Below are positions 8,682 through 15,329 of a stretch of 64,000 bases of DNA, piece after piece. The translations under genes and the position numbers were made by a program. How positions within the stretch are numbered: the first letter of the stretch is position 1; the number at the start of each line of letters is the position of its first letter. The notes beneath the pieces were generated by a model, which saw nothing but the letters and a program-made list of their open reading frames with translations, had not been told where the DNA came from and searched no databases. Source of the DNA: an uncultured Duncaniella sp. (GTDB lineage Bacteria; Bacteroidota; Bacteroidia; Bacteroidales; Muribaculaceae); assembly GCA_910578615.1 (NCBI GenBank), contig CAJTRI010000009.1:40152-104151 (forward strand). The letters run 5' to 3'.

Positions 8682-9113
8682 ATGACAAAAAATAATAAAC
8701 TGAGGATATGCGACATGGTGCTGTTGTTTTTGACAATAATCGCACTTGTTTCAAGCATACAGCTTGAAGTGACAGGAAGTCGCAGCGGGTTGTGGGTATG
8801 GGTGCATGTTATTGTGTGTTGTTTGTTTATTGCAAACATCGTCTGGCATCTGTATCTCCATTTCGGTTGGGAAAGATGGATTGTAAGGTTTCGCAATCAA
8901 AGATCGGCTGTAACACGCTGGCTTGCCATATTGGTTGTGCTTACAGTCATAAGTGCTTTATTGGCTTTTTTTCATTGGACAGGCTCGTACATACATTCTC
9001 CGATTGGAGCCATACATGGAAAGATCGGATTTGTATTCCTTATTCTCGCCATAGGGCATACGGTCAGACGGTGGAAATTTTTCAAATGTAAAAAGCCTAC
9101 ACGAAACGGGTAG
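8682..9113 (+). CDS. Four-helix membrane protein, DUF4405/cytochrome b561-like
   Basis: A 143-residue inner-membrane protein with four hydrophobic segments (about 9-27, 38-58, 76-96 and 113-131). Histidines occur at helix ends in an order seen in b-type haem membrane proteins: 'WVHVIV', 'WHLYLHFGW', 'AIHGKIGF' and 'GHTVRR'. A role in anaerobic electron transfer is therefore possible but inferred. It is the third gene of the 7.5-9.1 kb group, with a 73-base gap before it. Its stop codon lies inside the stem of the terminator at 9093-9117. Confidence 0.6.
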   Translation: MTKNNKLRICDMVLLFLTIIALVSSIQLEVTGSRSGLWVWVHVIVCCLFIANIVWHLYLHFGWERWIVRFRNQRSAVTRWLAILVVLTVISALLAFFHWTGSYIHSPIGAIHGKIGFVFLILAIGHTVRRWKFFKCKKPTRNG

Positions 9114-9117
9114 GCTT
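9093..9117 (+). terminator. Terminator between convergent genes
   Basis: AAGCCTAC (9093-9100) pairs exactly with GTAGGCTT (9110-9117) across a 9-base loop. It overlaps the end of the upstream gene and is likely used from both directions, since the radical SAM gene ends at 9139. Confidence 0.65.
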
Positions 9118-9138
9118 AAAGTAAGGTAGCGGAGTCTG

Positions 9139-10032
9139 TCACAGATGCCATATGCTGTCGCGGTAGGCTTTTAGTTCCTTTTCCGGGAAGGATGTGATTG
9201 CTTTGTCAAACTCGGCGAGAATGGCGGCTTTGTCGTTTGGAAGAGCACCGGTTATAGGCACAGTGTTGGAAACGTGGTGCCCGAGAATGTTTGTCTTTAT
9301 GGTAAGCCGTTCTATAAGCGTGCGCGTTTCAATGAGCCGTTCTATCTCTGGCTCTTCTACATATGTCCCGTCTATTACATCCTGGTATAGTCGTGATTCG
9401 GGGAATATTGTAAGAGAGACTATGTTGATTATGCATGGATGGAGGCGGTTAAGGACATCGGCGGTCGCCATTGCGCTTGCCACGCCGTTGCCTCTTCCTC
9501 CAAGTCCGTTAAGATAGAACACGTTATAGCGTATCCCGGCTTCGTCAAGTTTGGACAGCTGTTCGAGAATGTCTGCGGCTTGGTAGCCTTTGTTCATACG
9601 TTCGAGTGTCTGGTCATGAGCGGTTTCTATGCCTATGTTTATGCTGTCAAGTTTTAGATGACGGAGGTTTCTCAATTCCTCTACCGACTTGGGAGAGATA
9701 TCGGTAACCCGGGCAAACATCCCGAAAGACACTAAGTGTGGGAGATATTTGCGGAGCAGTAGGGCCACGTCTGTCAGCCTGTCGTAACTCAATGCGAAAG
9801 GATTTGCACCTGTGAGATATACACGCCGTGCGCGTGGTTGCCATTGGCGTATGATTTTCAGATCTTCCTCTACTTCCGATAGAGGAGACATACGGAACGG
9901 CGTACCCTGATAGAGGCTGCAAAACTTGCATTTGTGCCATGTGCAGCCAGATGTCAGTTGCAATAGCTGGGAGTTGGCCTCATATGGAGGTCGCCATATC
10001 TGCCCTGTGAAATGTAGTTGCGGATATATCAT
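9139..10032 (-). CDS. Radical SAM protein with CX4CX2C cluster motif
   Basis: A 297-residue cytoplasmic enzyme. The iron-sulfur site is 'GCTWHKCKFC' with Cys30, Cys35 and Cys38, which is CX4CX2C rather than the usual CX3CX2C; the same spacing is known in a HemN/Elp3-like subgroup. 'NIGIETAHDQTLERMNKGY' is the conserved region 4 of such radical SAM barrels. No extra C-terminal domain is present, so the substrate is unknown. The gene is transcribed divergently from an HxlR regulator, sharing a 137-base control region, and that regulator may govern it. Confidence 0.85.
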   Translation of the reverse strand: MIYPQLHFTGQIWRPPYEANSQLLQLTSGCTWHKCKFCSLYQGTPFRMSPLSEVEEDLKIIRQWQPRARRVYLTGANPFALSYDRLTDVALLLRKYLPHLVSFGMFARVTDISPKSVEELRNLRHLKLDSINIGIETAHDQTLERMNKGYQAADILEQLSKLDEAGIRYNVFYLNGLGGRGNGVASAMATADVLNRLHPCIINIVSLTIFPESRLYQDVIDGTYVEEPEIERLIETRTLIERLTIKTNILGHHVSNTVPITGALPNDKAAILAEFDKAITSFPEKELKAYRDSIWHL

Positions 10033-10064
10033 AATTTTGATTGTTTTTTATTAATTTTGTGATG

Positions 10065-10095
10065 CAAAATTAGGTAGAAAGATGTGGTAAGACAA
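10065..10095 (-). promoter_or_regulatory. Promoter of the radical SAM gene
   Basis: On the minus strand TTG (10095-10093), 20 bases, then TAATTTTG (10072-10065). This is a full consensus with a leader of about 25-30 bases. Confidence 0.7.
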
Positions 10096-10098
10096 TAA

Positions 10099-10138
10099 CT
10101 TACCGATTGGTTTGACCCTTACCGAAAAGTTAGTTTTA
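10099..10138 (+). promoter_or_regulatory. HxlR-gene promoter with a CTTACCGA direct repeat
   Basis: The octamer CTTACCGA occurs at 10099-10106 and again at 10118-10125, in the same orientation and 19 bases apart. It overlaps a weak rightward promoter (TTG 10107-10109, 21 bases, TAGTTTTA 10131-10138). The left copy also covers the -33 side of the radical SAM promoter. This is a good candidate operator for the adjacent HxlR protein. Confidence 0.5.
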
Positions 10139-10169
10139 CTCAAAACAAGCAAGTTGCTGATATAGAGAA

Positions 10170-10529
10170 ATGGCGAAAAAACTGGATTACGGATATTGCA
10201 AGGCAGCCCCCATGCTTGAATGGATGGGAAACAAGTGGGCTTTGGTCGTTTTTCTTAAAGTCGCGGAAGACGGGCCTGTGCGTTTCAACGGACTTTATAG
10301 GACAATCCCCTCGGTATCCGAAAAAGTCCTCTCGCAAGTCCTTCGCCAGCTGTATACGGACGGAATTATTGACAGGAAGCTGTATCCTGATGTCCCGCCG
10401 AGGGTTGAGTATTCGGTCTCAGAGTTCGGCATGACGCTTCTGCCTCATGTCAGAAATCTGATAGGATGGGGACGTGATAATTTCGAGATTATAATGAAAA
10501 ACCGACAAAGAGCCGAACATGACACCTAA
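10170..10529 (+). CDS. HxlR-family transcriptional regulator
   Basis: A 119-residue winged-helix repressor or activator. 'WMGNKWALVVFLKVAEDGP' followed by 'SEKVLSQVLRQLYTDGII' is the HxlR signature. 'VEYSVSEFGMTLLP' forms the wing and dimer helix. Cys10 ahead of the domain is a possible redox or electrophile sensor, as in some family members. It heads a four-gene operon whose genes all overlap, and its own stop lies 11 bases inside the next gene. It probably regulates itself and the divergent radical SAM gene through the repeats at 10099-10125. Confidence 0.88.
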   Translation: MAKKLDYGYCKAAPMLEWMGNKWALVVFLKVAEDGPVRFNGLYRTIPSVSEKVLSQVLRQLYTDGIIDRKLYPDVPPRVEYSVSEFGMTLLPHVRNLIGWGRDNFEIIMKNRQRAEHDT

Positions 10530-11112
10530 AAATATTCTTTCAGTCACAACACGTCATGATTTCCGTATATGGCTGAGTGAGAACCATAAATCAGAAAAAG
10601 AGTGTTGGGTTGCCGTCAAGAGAGGCAGGGAGCCCCGGGATGGCAGTCTGTGGTATATAGATGCCGTGGAGGAGGCTCTGTGTTTTGGCTGGATAGATTC
10701 CACGCTGAAAAACGTAGACGGTGTGGCTTTGCAACGTTTCGGTCCAAGGAGCAGAAACAGTAAGTGGACTGAGCTGAACAAGGAACGTTGCCGCAGGCTC
10801 CAAGTGCTCGGGTTGATGACTGAAAGCGGTCTCGCCGTATGTCCTGACCTTGGCGCAGGGTTTGTAATTGATAGTGAGATAGTCAAAGTATTTGCAGCCA
10901 ATAGTGTGGCATGGGAGAATTTCCACTCTTTTCATCCGCTTTATCGCCGGGTAAGGATTGATAATATCCAGAGAAACAAAAAATACAGAGAGGTATTTGA
11001 GAGCCGTCTGCTGAAATTGATAGAGGCTTCTGAAAAAGGTAAAATGATCGGAAGCTGGAACGACTCTGGCCGTCTTTTGGATTACAGGAGTGAAGGGGAT
11101 AAGGATTTATAA
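10519..11112 (+). CDS. YdeI/OmpD-associated family protein
   Basis: A 197-residue soluble protein. 'YIDAVEEALCFGWIDS' followed by 'LQRFGPRSRNSKWTELNK' is the hallmark of the YdeI family, whose E. coli member is linked to protection from antimicrobial peptides. The biochemical function is not established. Its ATG lies 11 bases before the end of the HxlR gene, indicating translational coupling. Confidence 0.8.
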   Translation: MTPKNILSVTTRHDFRIWLSENHKSEKECWVAVKRGREPRDGSLWYIDAVEEALCFGWIDSTLKNVDGVALQRFGPRSRNSKWTELNKERCRRLQVLGLMTESGLAVCPDLGAGFVIDSEIVKVFAANSVAWENFHSFHPLYRRVRIDNIQRNKKYREVFESRLLKLIEASEKGKMIGSWNDSGRLLDYRSEGDKDL

Positions 11113-11881
11113 GCCGGCACCTTTACTGAGGCCGTTCGTAAGATATTACTGGGTATTGGAGAGTTGTGGGAAATTCAATGTCCTGACATATCCGATAGGT
11201 TGCCCGCAAATCATTTTTCATAAACGGTCTCCGTTGTTTGTCCCGGAATTGTCAGCCTCACAACATCGATTTACCATAAGCGGACAGGTCGGTTTCCCGG
11301 CTCATATAGCATCTGACGGTGACACGGAAATGATTGTCGTTGTGTTTTATCCTCATACGATGGGATTCTTTATCGGTACGTCACCATCTGGATTCTATAA
11401 TATGGAAATCTCGGGTTATGACATAGGAAACAGACGACTTGACCAACTTTCCACACGTATATTTGATTCGCAGAATAATGCTCACTGTATCGGGATTATT
11501 GAAAACTGGCTTTTGTCAGAACTGCGCCGTTGCCGGATTCCACCACACATCCCACGCATTGGTCATGCCTTGCAAACACTTATGGCAGACACTCGGCTTT
11601 CGGTAAGAGGGTTGGCGGATATGGTCTGTCTGGGTCAAAAACAATTCGGACGTGTGTTTGCCGATTATGTAGGAATGAAACCAAAGGAATATTCACGGAT
11701 AGTGAGATTCCAGAAATCATTGTGGATGTTTCAGAATCACCATGATTCTTATGCCGACATCGCCTATACCTGTGGATATTCTGACCAGTCTCATTTCATT
11801 CGTGAGTTCCGGCAGTTTGCAGGTATCACCCCTTCTGCTGTCAGCAATCCTTATTCAGACCTATTCACCAACCCGGTATAA
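11090..11881 (+). CDS. AraC-family transcriptional regulator
   Basis: A 263-residue protein starting at GTG 11090 and overlapping the YdeI gene by 23 bases. The N-terminal half (to about 150) is a cupin-like sensor of the kind fused to AraC domains (DUF6597-like, 'PAPLLRPFVRYYWVLE'). The C-terminal half holds two helix-turn-helix units: 'LSVRGLADMVCLGQKQFGRV' and 'DIAYTCGYSDQSHFIREFR', followed by 'GITPSAV'. It shares an operon with an HxlR regulator, so two different regulators are co-expressed. The ligand is unknown. Confidence 0.88.
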   Translation: MKGIRIYKPAPLLRPFVRYYWVLESCGKFNVLTYPIGCPQIIFHKRSPLFVPELSASQHRFTISGQVGFPAHIASDGDTEMIVVVFYPHTMGFFIGTSPSGFYNMEISGYDIGNRRLDQLSTRIFDSQNNAHCIGIIENWLLSELRRCRIPPHIPRIGHALQTLMADTRLSVRGLADMVCLGQKQFGRVFADYVGMKPKEYSRIVRFQKSLWMFQNHHDSYADIAYTCGYSDQSHFIREFRQFAGITPSAVSNPYSDLFTNPV

Positions 11882-12549
11882 TGTCTGATTTCTTCTATTC
11901 TGTAAAATTTATATACCGTAACTTTGTCGAAAAAATGATAGAAGTAAATCCTGCCGAGACCTCGCGCGCCTACGCATTTGAGATGTGGATGAAATCACCG
12001 ATGCCCATGGTAACATTCTTTAAGACGCTTGATGTGTCAAGGCTTGTCAGACTGAGCCTTAAAAAAGGCTTTAAATTCAATATGCTTATGTGCTGGTGTG
12101 TAGGCAGGGCAGCAACCCAGATCAAGGAGTTTTACATGCTCCCTGTTGGTGACAGGTTGATACGGTATGATGATATAGCAGTCAATACAATAGTATCAAA
12201 CAATGCTGGTGAGGTCAGCTCATGTGACATTCCATTTTCAGATGATTTGTTGGCATTCAATACCGACTATCTCCGCTTTTCGCGTCAGGTGGCTGAATCA
12301 TGCGAGAACCATGACATCACTGATAAAATGGTAATCGGGACATCCGCATTGGCAGGTTTTGATATCGATGGCGTGGTAGGGATGTATAGCGGTATCTTTA
12401 ACAATCCTTTCTTGATTTGGGGCAGATATCGTAGAGGATGGTTGAAAACGAGGCTTACTGTCTCATTCCAATTTCATCACACACAGATGGACGGTGCCCA
12501 TGCGGCTCGTTTCCTCGATTTGCTGCAAAAAGAAATATATCGGTTATAA
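11881..12549 (+). CDS. CatA-like acyltransferase (chloramphenicol acetyltransferase fold)
   Basis: A 222-residue cytoplasmic protein of the CAT family. The catalytic motif HxxxDG appears as 'FHHTQMDGAHAARFL' with His200 and Asp204. The usual CAT motif is 'HHAVCDG', so the residues around the histidine are altered, and drug resistance cannot be assumed; many such chromosomal proteins acetylate unknown substrates. The start at 11881 overlaps the AraC stop (TAATG), which favours coupling. An alternative ATG at 11935 gives 'MIEVNPAETSRAYAFEMW', which aligns better with typical CAT N-termini. It is the last gene of the HxlR-YdeI-AraC-CAT operon. Confidence 0.7.
   Translation: MSDFFYSVKFIYRNFVEKMIEVNPAETSRAYAFEMWMKSPMPMVTFFKTLDVSRLVRLSLKKGFKFNMLMCWCVGRAATQIKEFYMLPVGDRLIRYDDIAVNTIVSNNAGEVSSCDIPFSDDLLAFNTDYLRFSRQVAESCENHDITDKMVIGTSALAGFDIDGVVGMYSGIFNNPFLIWGRYRRGWLKTRLTVSFQFHHTQMDGAHAARFLDLLQKEIYRL
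11919..11926 (+). promoter_or_regulatory. Possible internal promoter of the CAT-like gene
   Basis: A perfect TAACTTTG lies 39 bases into the CAT-like reading frame and 8 bases before an in-frame ATG at 11935. No clear -33 box is seen. If used, it would give a nearly leaderless shorter protein. Confidence 0.3.
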
Positions 12550-12633
12550 GCCAGGCCCAGATGTGGGCTGGAAATAGTCTTCTGCCTCAGAAAAGACAAA
12601 AAACAGGGCTAATCAAAAAAAGTTTCTGGAAAA

Positions 12634-12665
12634 TTTGCAAGAATCAAAAACAATGCCTACCTTTG
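12634..12665 (+). promoter_or_regulatory. Promoter of tRNA-Gln
   Basis: TTTG 12634-12637, a 20-base spacer and TACCTTTG 12658-12665, a full consensus. It would start transcription near 12672, about 68 bases ahead of the mature tRNA. I see nothing else in the 190 bases between the CAT-like gene and the tRNA except a weak GC hairpin near 12550-12575. Confidence 0.75.
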
Positions 12666-12739
12666 CATCGTCAAAAACGGAAAGCCAGTTTCTCAAAGGA
12701 GAAGTAATTGTCAATTCGCGGATGACGAACATAGAAAAT

Positions 12740-12810
12740 TGCCTTGTGGTGTAATGGTAGCACGTCGGATTCTGGTTCCGCCTGTGAGGGTTCGAATCCT
12801 TCCAAGGCAA
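12740..12810 (+). tRNA. tRNA-Gln (anticodon CUG)
   Basis: A complete cloverleaf can be drawn. The acceptor 12740-12746 pairs perfectly with 12803-12809, and the discriminator is A12810. The D arm has loop AATGGTA. The anticodon loop TTCTGGT gives anticodon CTG. The T arm is GAGGG-TTCGAAT-CCTTC. CCA is not encoded. The 3' end is duplicated at 15229, which suggests it served as an integration site. Confidence 0.93.
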
Positions 12811-12811
12811 C
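12795..12811 (+). repeat. tRNA-side copy of a putative att repeat
   Basis: The 17 bases AATCCTTCCAAGGCAAC, covering the T-arm 3' strand and acceptor end of tRNA-Gln, recur with one change at 15229-15245 in the same orientation. Direct duplication of a tRNA 3' end is the usual footprint of tyrosine-recombinase integration. Confidence 0.55.
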
Positions 12812-12816
12812 AAAGC

Positions 12817-12855
12817 AAAATTGCAGTTAGCTGATTGTCAGTTGGCTGCAATTTT
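12817..12855 (+). terminator. Terminator after tRNA-Gln
   Basis: AAAATTGCAG (12817-12826) pairs with CTGCAATTTT (12846-12855), followed by CTTTT. It ends the tRNA transcript. Confidence 0.65.
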
Positions 12856-12939
12856 CTTTTGCCAGATTTCCACAACAGAATCTAAAAATTCCGCTCGAAA
12901 TTCATTGTCGTTTATGTGCGCATAGTAAAAAATCTGGGT

Positions 12940-13125
12940 TTAAGTATATAGTTTGCAAAGTCTGAATATAAAGAACTTGGCATCGTTTACGCCGTGCGGT
13001 TTGGTTCGGAAGGCTTTGATTTTAGAGTTCATAGATTCTGCTGATGCGTTGGTCGAACGGTTGTCAAAGAAGTTGAGTATTTCATCGTAGTGCTCATAAA
13101 AGGTAGCGGCTATGGTGTTAAATTG
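12940..13125 (-). pseudogene. C-terminal remnant of an ISL3-type transposase
   Basis: The minus strand encodes 'YEHYDEILNFFDNRSTNASA', 'ESMNSKIKAFR' and 'FFIFRLCKLYT', then a stop. This is the conserved end of ISL3-family (DDE_Tnp_ISL3) transposases, including the catalytic Glu of 'SAES'. Upstream of about 13125 the reading is no longer transposase-like, and a different gene remnant on the opposite strand begins there. Only some 60 residues of about 400 remain. Confidence 0.7.
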
Positions 13126-13128
13126 TAA

Positions 13129-13533
13129 TCTCTGAAAGAACAAGCCGAGGAAATCTCCAAGGCTAACGGAAGCCGGATATGGGATTTGCAACAGCAGCTT
13201 GAACGGTAGATAGAACGTGAGGACAGCATCGTCTGAGGACATAATGATGCAATAGCCAAGATTGAAAAATATTTCCCGGATACGATAGCCATGATTCCGG
13301 CTCTGGAAGAATGCGAACAAGTCGGAATCCCTGATAACTTCGCCCGAAAACTGATGGACGGAGGAGGCCGTTATCTTACCTCAAACGTTAGTCTCAATTA
13401 TCCTGAAAAACGTGATAAAGTCGAGGTCGTGGCAGGCTCTACATTCAGATTCATCCGCGACCCAACGGATAACAAGTTCCATATGCATATCAGTGGAATA
13501 AGATCAGATAACGCAAAGGGAGCCACAGGCTAA
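13129..13533 (+). pseudogene. Relaxase-like (MobV/Pre-type) C-terminal remnant with two in-frame stops
   Basis: One continuous plus frame reads as protein from 13129 to the stop at 13533, but TAG (13207-13209) and TGA (13234-13236) interrupt it. The first part is a coiled coil (SLKEQAEEISKANGSRIWDL). The rest, 'KIEKYFPDTIAMIPALEECE' through 'FRFIRDPTDNKFHMHISGI', matches in layout the C-terminal domain of MobV/Pre mobilization proteins of Bacteroides elements (PALxxxE.C..VG ... I.DP.....F...I.G). That family call is from remembered pattern and is moderate. The catalytic N-terminal domain is absent. Confidence 0.5.
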
Positions 13534-13550
13534 TCACTTGTGGCTCCCTT
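13516..13550 (+). terminator. Bidirectional terminator
   Basis: A perfect 12-bp stem: 13516-13527 against 13539-13550 with an 11-base loop, CTT-rich after the stem. It lies between the relaxase remnant and the convergent TonB-C gene ending at 13576. Confidence 0.75.
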
Positions 13551-13575
13551 ATGCTGAATAATGTTTAAAATAAAT

Positions 13576-14580
13576 TTATAATGGGTTATAACCCTCCGGG
13601 ACTGTTGCGTTGGCGATTTTCCACCCGAAAACGGTTTCTATCACAGAAAATGTAGTAGAACCTCTATGTCCCATATCTGACCAATTTACAATTACTGTGT
13701 TGTCGGCACCGGGGACTATTGATATAACACGTGAAATAATGTCATCGCCATCTTGCATACCTGACCTTAAAAGCCATGTTGCGTAACCTTTGGAGTCGGA
13801 ATCATTGGCTTTCTCCAAACGCTGAATAAAACCGGCAGTACAAATATCCGTAATATCGAAATTTGGGTCTTTAGCAGTGTCGAATACCAAATTTTCATAT
13901 AATTGCTTGATTTTAGTCTTAATGTAAGGGAACTGATTGACGAAGGAGCTTTCGCTGCCTCTTATAAATATCGCGCCAGGCTCTTTGAAAGGGATGGAAA
14001 GGTAGCAGCTAAAACTTTTCTTTAAGTGGGGAACATAGTATTTAACGCGAAATTTAGGCAACGCATTCACAAGCCTGAGTGCCTCTTGATTGACAGCCTC
14101 GTTTTTGCTCCGCCGCCGAAAAATTGTCGGGTCGCTGATTGAGCCGTCAGGATGAACGGTAAATTTAACCAATACTATTTCGCTACCCTTGAATCCTTCG
14201 GGAATACGGATATTTTCATCAATCCATTCTTTGAGTTTTCCGTTGCCTCCGGGAAACTCGCAGCGAGTGTCAACGTTAACGAAGCGTTTGCGCGCTTCCG
14301 CTTTTATTTGTACAAGACATTCCGGCGATACGGTTAAAAATAGGGAGCGATTTCCATACTCGTCGTTTTTTACCTCCGCCTTTTGAATGGAGTCGGCCGG
14401 CACCAGATCAGGGTATGCTCCTTTAATCCATTCGTTGTTGAAATAGAAGAATTCGTTTTTGTCGTTAAGAGTAAGAGGGAACTGAATTTCCCGGACAATT
14501 GTGTCGTTCTCGCAGTAATTCTGCGAGAACGCAATGCACGAATGAACGATAATCAAGGAAATTAAAAATATTTTTTTCAT
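13576..14580 (-). CDS. Secreted TonB C-terminal domain protein with DUF3828-like tail
   Basis: A 334-residue exported protein with a signal peptide (KKIFLISLIIVHSCIAFSQ). Residues about 105-200 form a TonB_C domain: 'CEFPGGNGKLKEWIDENIRI', 'VKFTVHPDGSISDP' and 'NQEALRLVNALPKF'. There is no membrane anchor or Pro-rich linker after the signal, so it is not an energy-transducing TonB; such free-standing TonB_C proteins are common in Bacteroidota and of unclear role. The last 120 residues (from 'LYENLVFDTAKDPNFDITDI') resemble DUF3828. It lies inside the segment bounded by the tRNA-Gln repeats and may be cargo. Confidence 0.75.
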   Translation of the reverse strand: MKKIFLISLIIVHSCIAFSQNYCENDTIVREIQFPLTLNDKNEFFYFNNEWIKGAYPDLVPADSIQKAEVKNDEYGNRSLFLTVSPECLVQIKAEARKRFVNVDTRCEFPGGNGKLKEWIDENIRIPEGFKGSEIVLVKFTVHPDGSISDPTIFRRRSKNEAVNQEALRLVNALPKFRVKYYVPHLKKSFSCYLSIPFKEPGAIFIRGSESSFVNQFPYIKTKIKQLYENLVFDTAKDPNFDITDICTAGFIQRLEKANDSDSKGYATWLLRSGMQDGDDIISRVISIVPGADNTVIVNWSDMGHRGSTTFSVIETVFGWKIANATVPEGYNPL

Positions 14581-14638
14581 ATAGTATGAGGTTCTTATTT
14601 GTCAAAATGTCGTGGATTGGTCGAACCCTTTCCGAACG

Positions 14639-14646
14639 CAAAGTTA
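14639..14646 (-). promoter_or_regulatory. -7 box of the TonB_C-domain gene
   Basis: TAACTTTG on the minus strand at 14646-14639, about 60 bases before the ATG at 14580. A -33 box at the normal distance is not evident. Confidence 0.5.
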
Positions 14647-14748
14647 GCAAGTGTAAATGGATTGGGTCTTAACAAATGTATAGACCGCCTTATTTTTTAT
14701 GTTTGTGTCCGGATTTTTTCGAGTTCCCGTCTGATACGGCTGAGATGG

Positions 14749-14859
14749 TTAGGTGTAATCAACAGGAAGGAGGTTACGGAACAGAATGGTGAGTTCATCA
14801 ACTTCCTTATCCTGAGCTTTGACAGCCCATAGATGGTCGAATCCGTCGATTATCCGTAC
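14749..14859 (-). pseudogene. Short coding remnant, 'RIIDGFDHLWAV...' start of a lost gene
   Basis: The minus strand gives 'RIIDGFDHLWAVKAQDKEVD' then 'ELTILFRNLLPVDYT' and a stop, with protein-like composition. It resembles, from memory only, the N-terminus of small toxin-like proteins of gut Bacteroidales. No ATG precedes it; the codon where a start is expected is GTA. A full promoter lies just upstream (14893-14923). I read it as the 5' end of a decayed gene. Confidence 0.3.
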
Positions 14860-14892
14860 AAACTGCCTACTATATATGCATTTATCCAAGTG

Positions 14893-14923
14893 CAAAGTTA
14901 CGAGGAAAATCCGAAAAATGCAA
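14893..14923 (-). promoter_or_regulatory. Orphan minus-strand promoter
   Basis: TTG (14923-14921), a 20-base spacer and TAACTTTG (14900-14893) on the minus strand. The only thing downstream is the coding remnant at 14749-14859. Confidence 0.55.
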
Positions 14924-15228
14924 CTTATAGGTTGATATCTCTCTATATCAAAACATTTTCTTCTGGCAACATGTTCAGTTGCTTATCAACCCTATATTGC
15001 AGTTAGATGATAAGATAGCGTGAAAGTTTATCTCATACTATCGTGTAGATCTGGGCACGGCCATCACTGACGGCACCATAGGTTTTGAGGCCATCAATAT
15101 GGCTGTCGAAACGAGCAAGAAATCCGTTGAGATAAATATCTATGAATTTATTAACATTAAAAATCACTCTAAACCGCTGATATATACCGCACTTCAATCA
15201 GTTTCATTCACCGTTATTCATAATTCTA
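14924..15228. other. Gene-free stretch with possible decayed coding sequence
   Basis: No intact gene is seen. The minus strand from about 15171 to the stop at 15033 reads 'FIDIYLNGFLARFDSHIDGL' and 'KTYGAVSDGRAQIYTIV', which is protein-like but not recognised. The plus strand of the same bases is also open, so the coding strand is uncertain. Confidence 0.3.
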
Positions 15229-15245
15229 AATCCTTCCAAGACAAC
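15229..15245 (+). repeat. Distal copy of the tRNA-Gln att-like repeat
   Basis: AATCCTTCCAAGACAAC matches 12795-12811 at 16 of 17 positions. It lies 2.4 kb downstream, in the same orientation, and marks the far end of the decayed segment. Confidence 0.5.
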
Positions 15246-15248
15246 GTA

Positions 15249-15289
15249 AAGATGCTGTGCCGTAATTAAGATTTACGGCGCAGCATCTT
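15249..15289 (-). terminator. Terminator of the glycosidase operon
   Basis: A 17-bp stem (15249-15265 with 15273-15289, one G-T pair) around a 7-base loop, 40 bases past the GH92 stop. It lies immediately beside the att-like repeat. Confidence 0.75.
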
Positions 15290-15329
15290 CCTTAAATCTA
15301 TCCCGTTAACAGGAATAAATATCAATCTA

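Noticed and set aside
11881..12549. Calling the CAT-like gene a chloramphenicol resistance gene
   Set aside because: The motif around the catalytic histidine differs from classical CATs (HHTQMDG instead of HHAVCDG), and the operon context is regulatory rather than a resistance cassette.
12438..12707. 89-codon plus frame running from the CAT-like gene toward the tRNA
   Set aside because: It overlaps the CAT-like catalytic region out of frame and runs through the tRNA promoter. Its composition is Lys/Gln-rich without structure.
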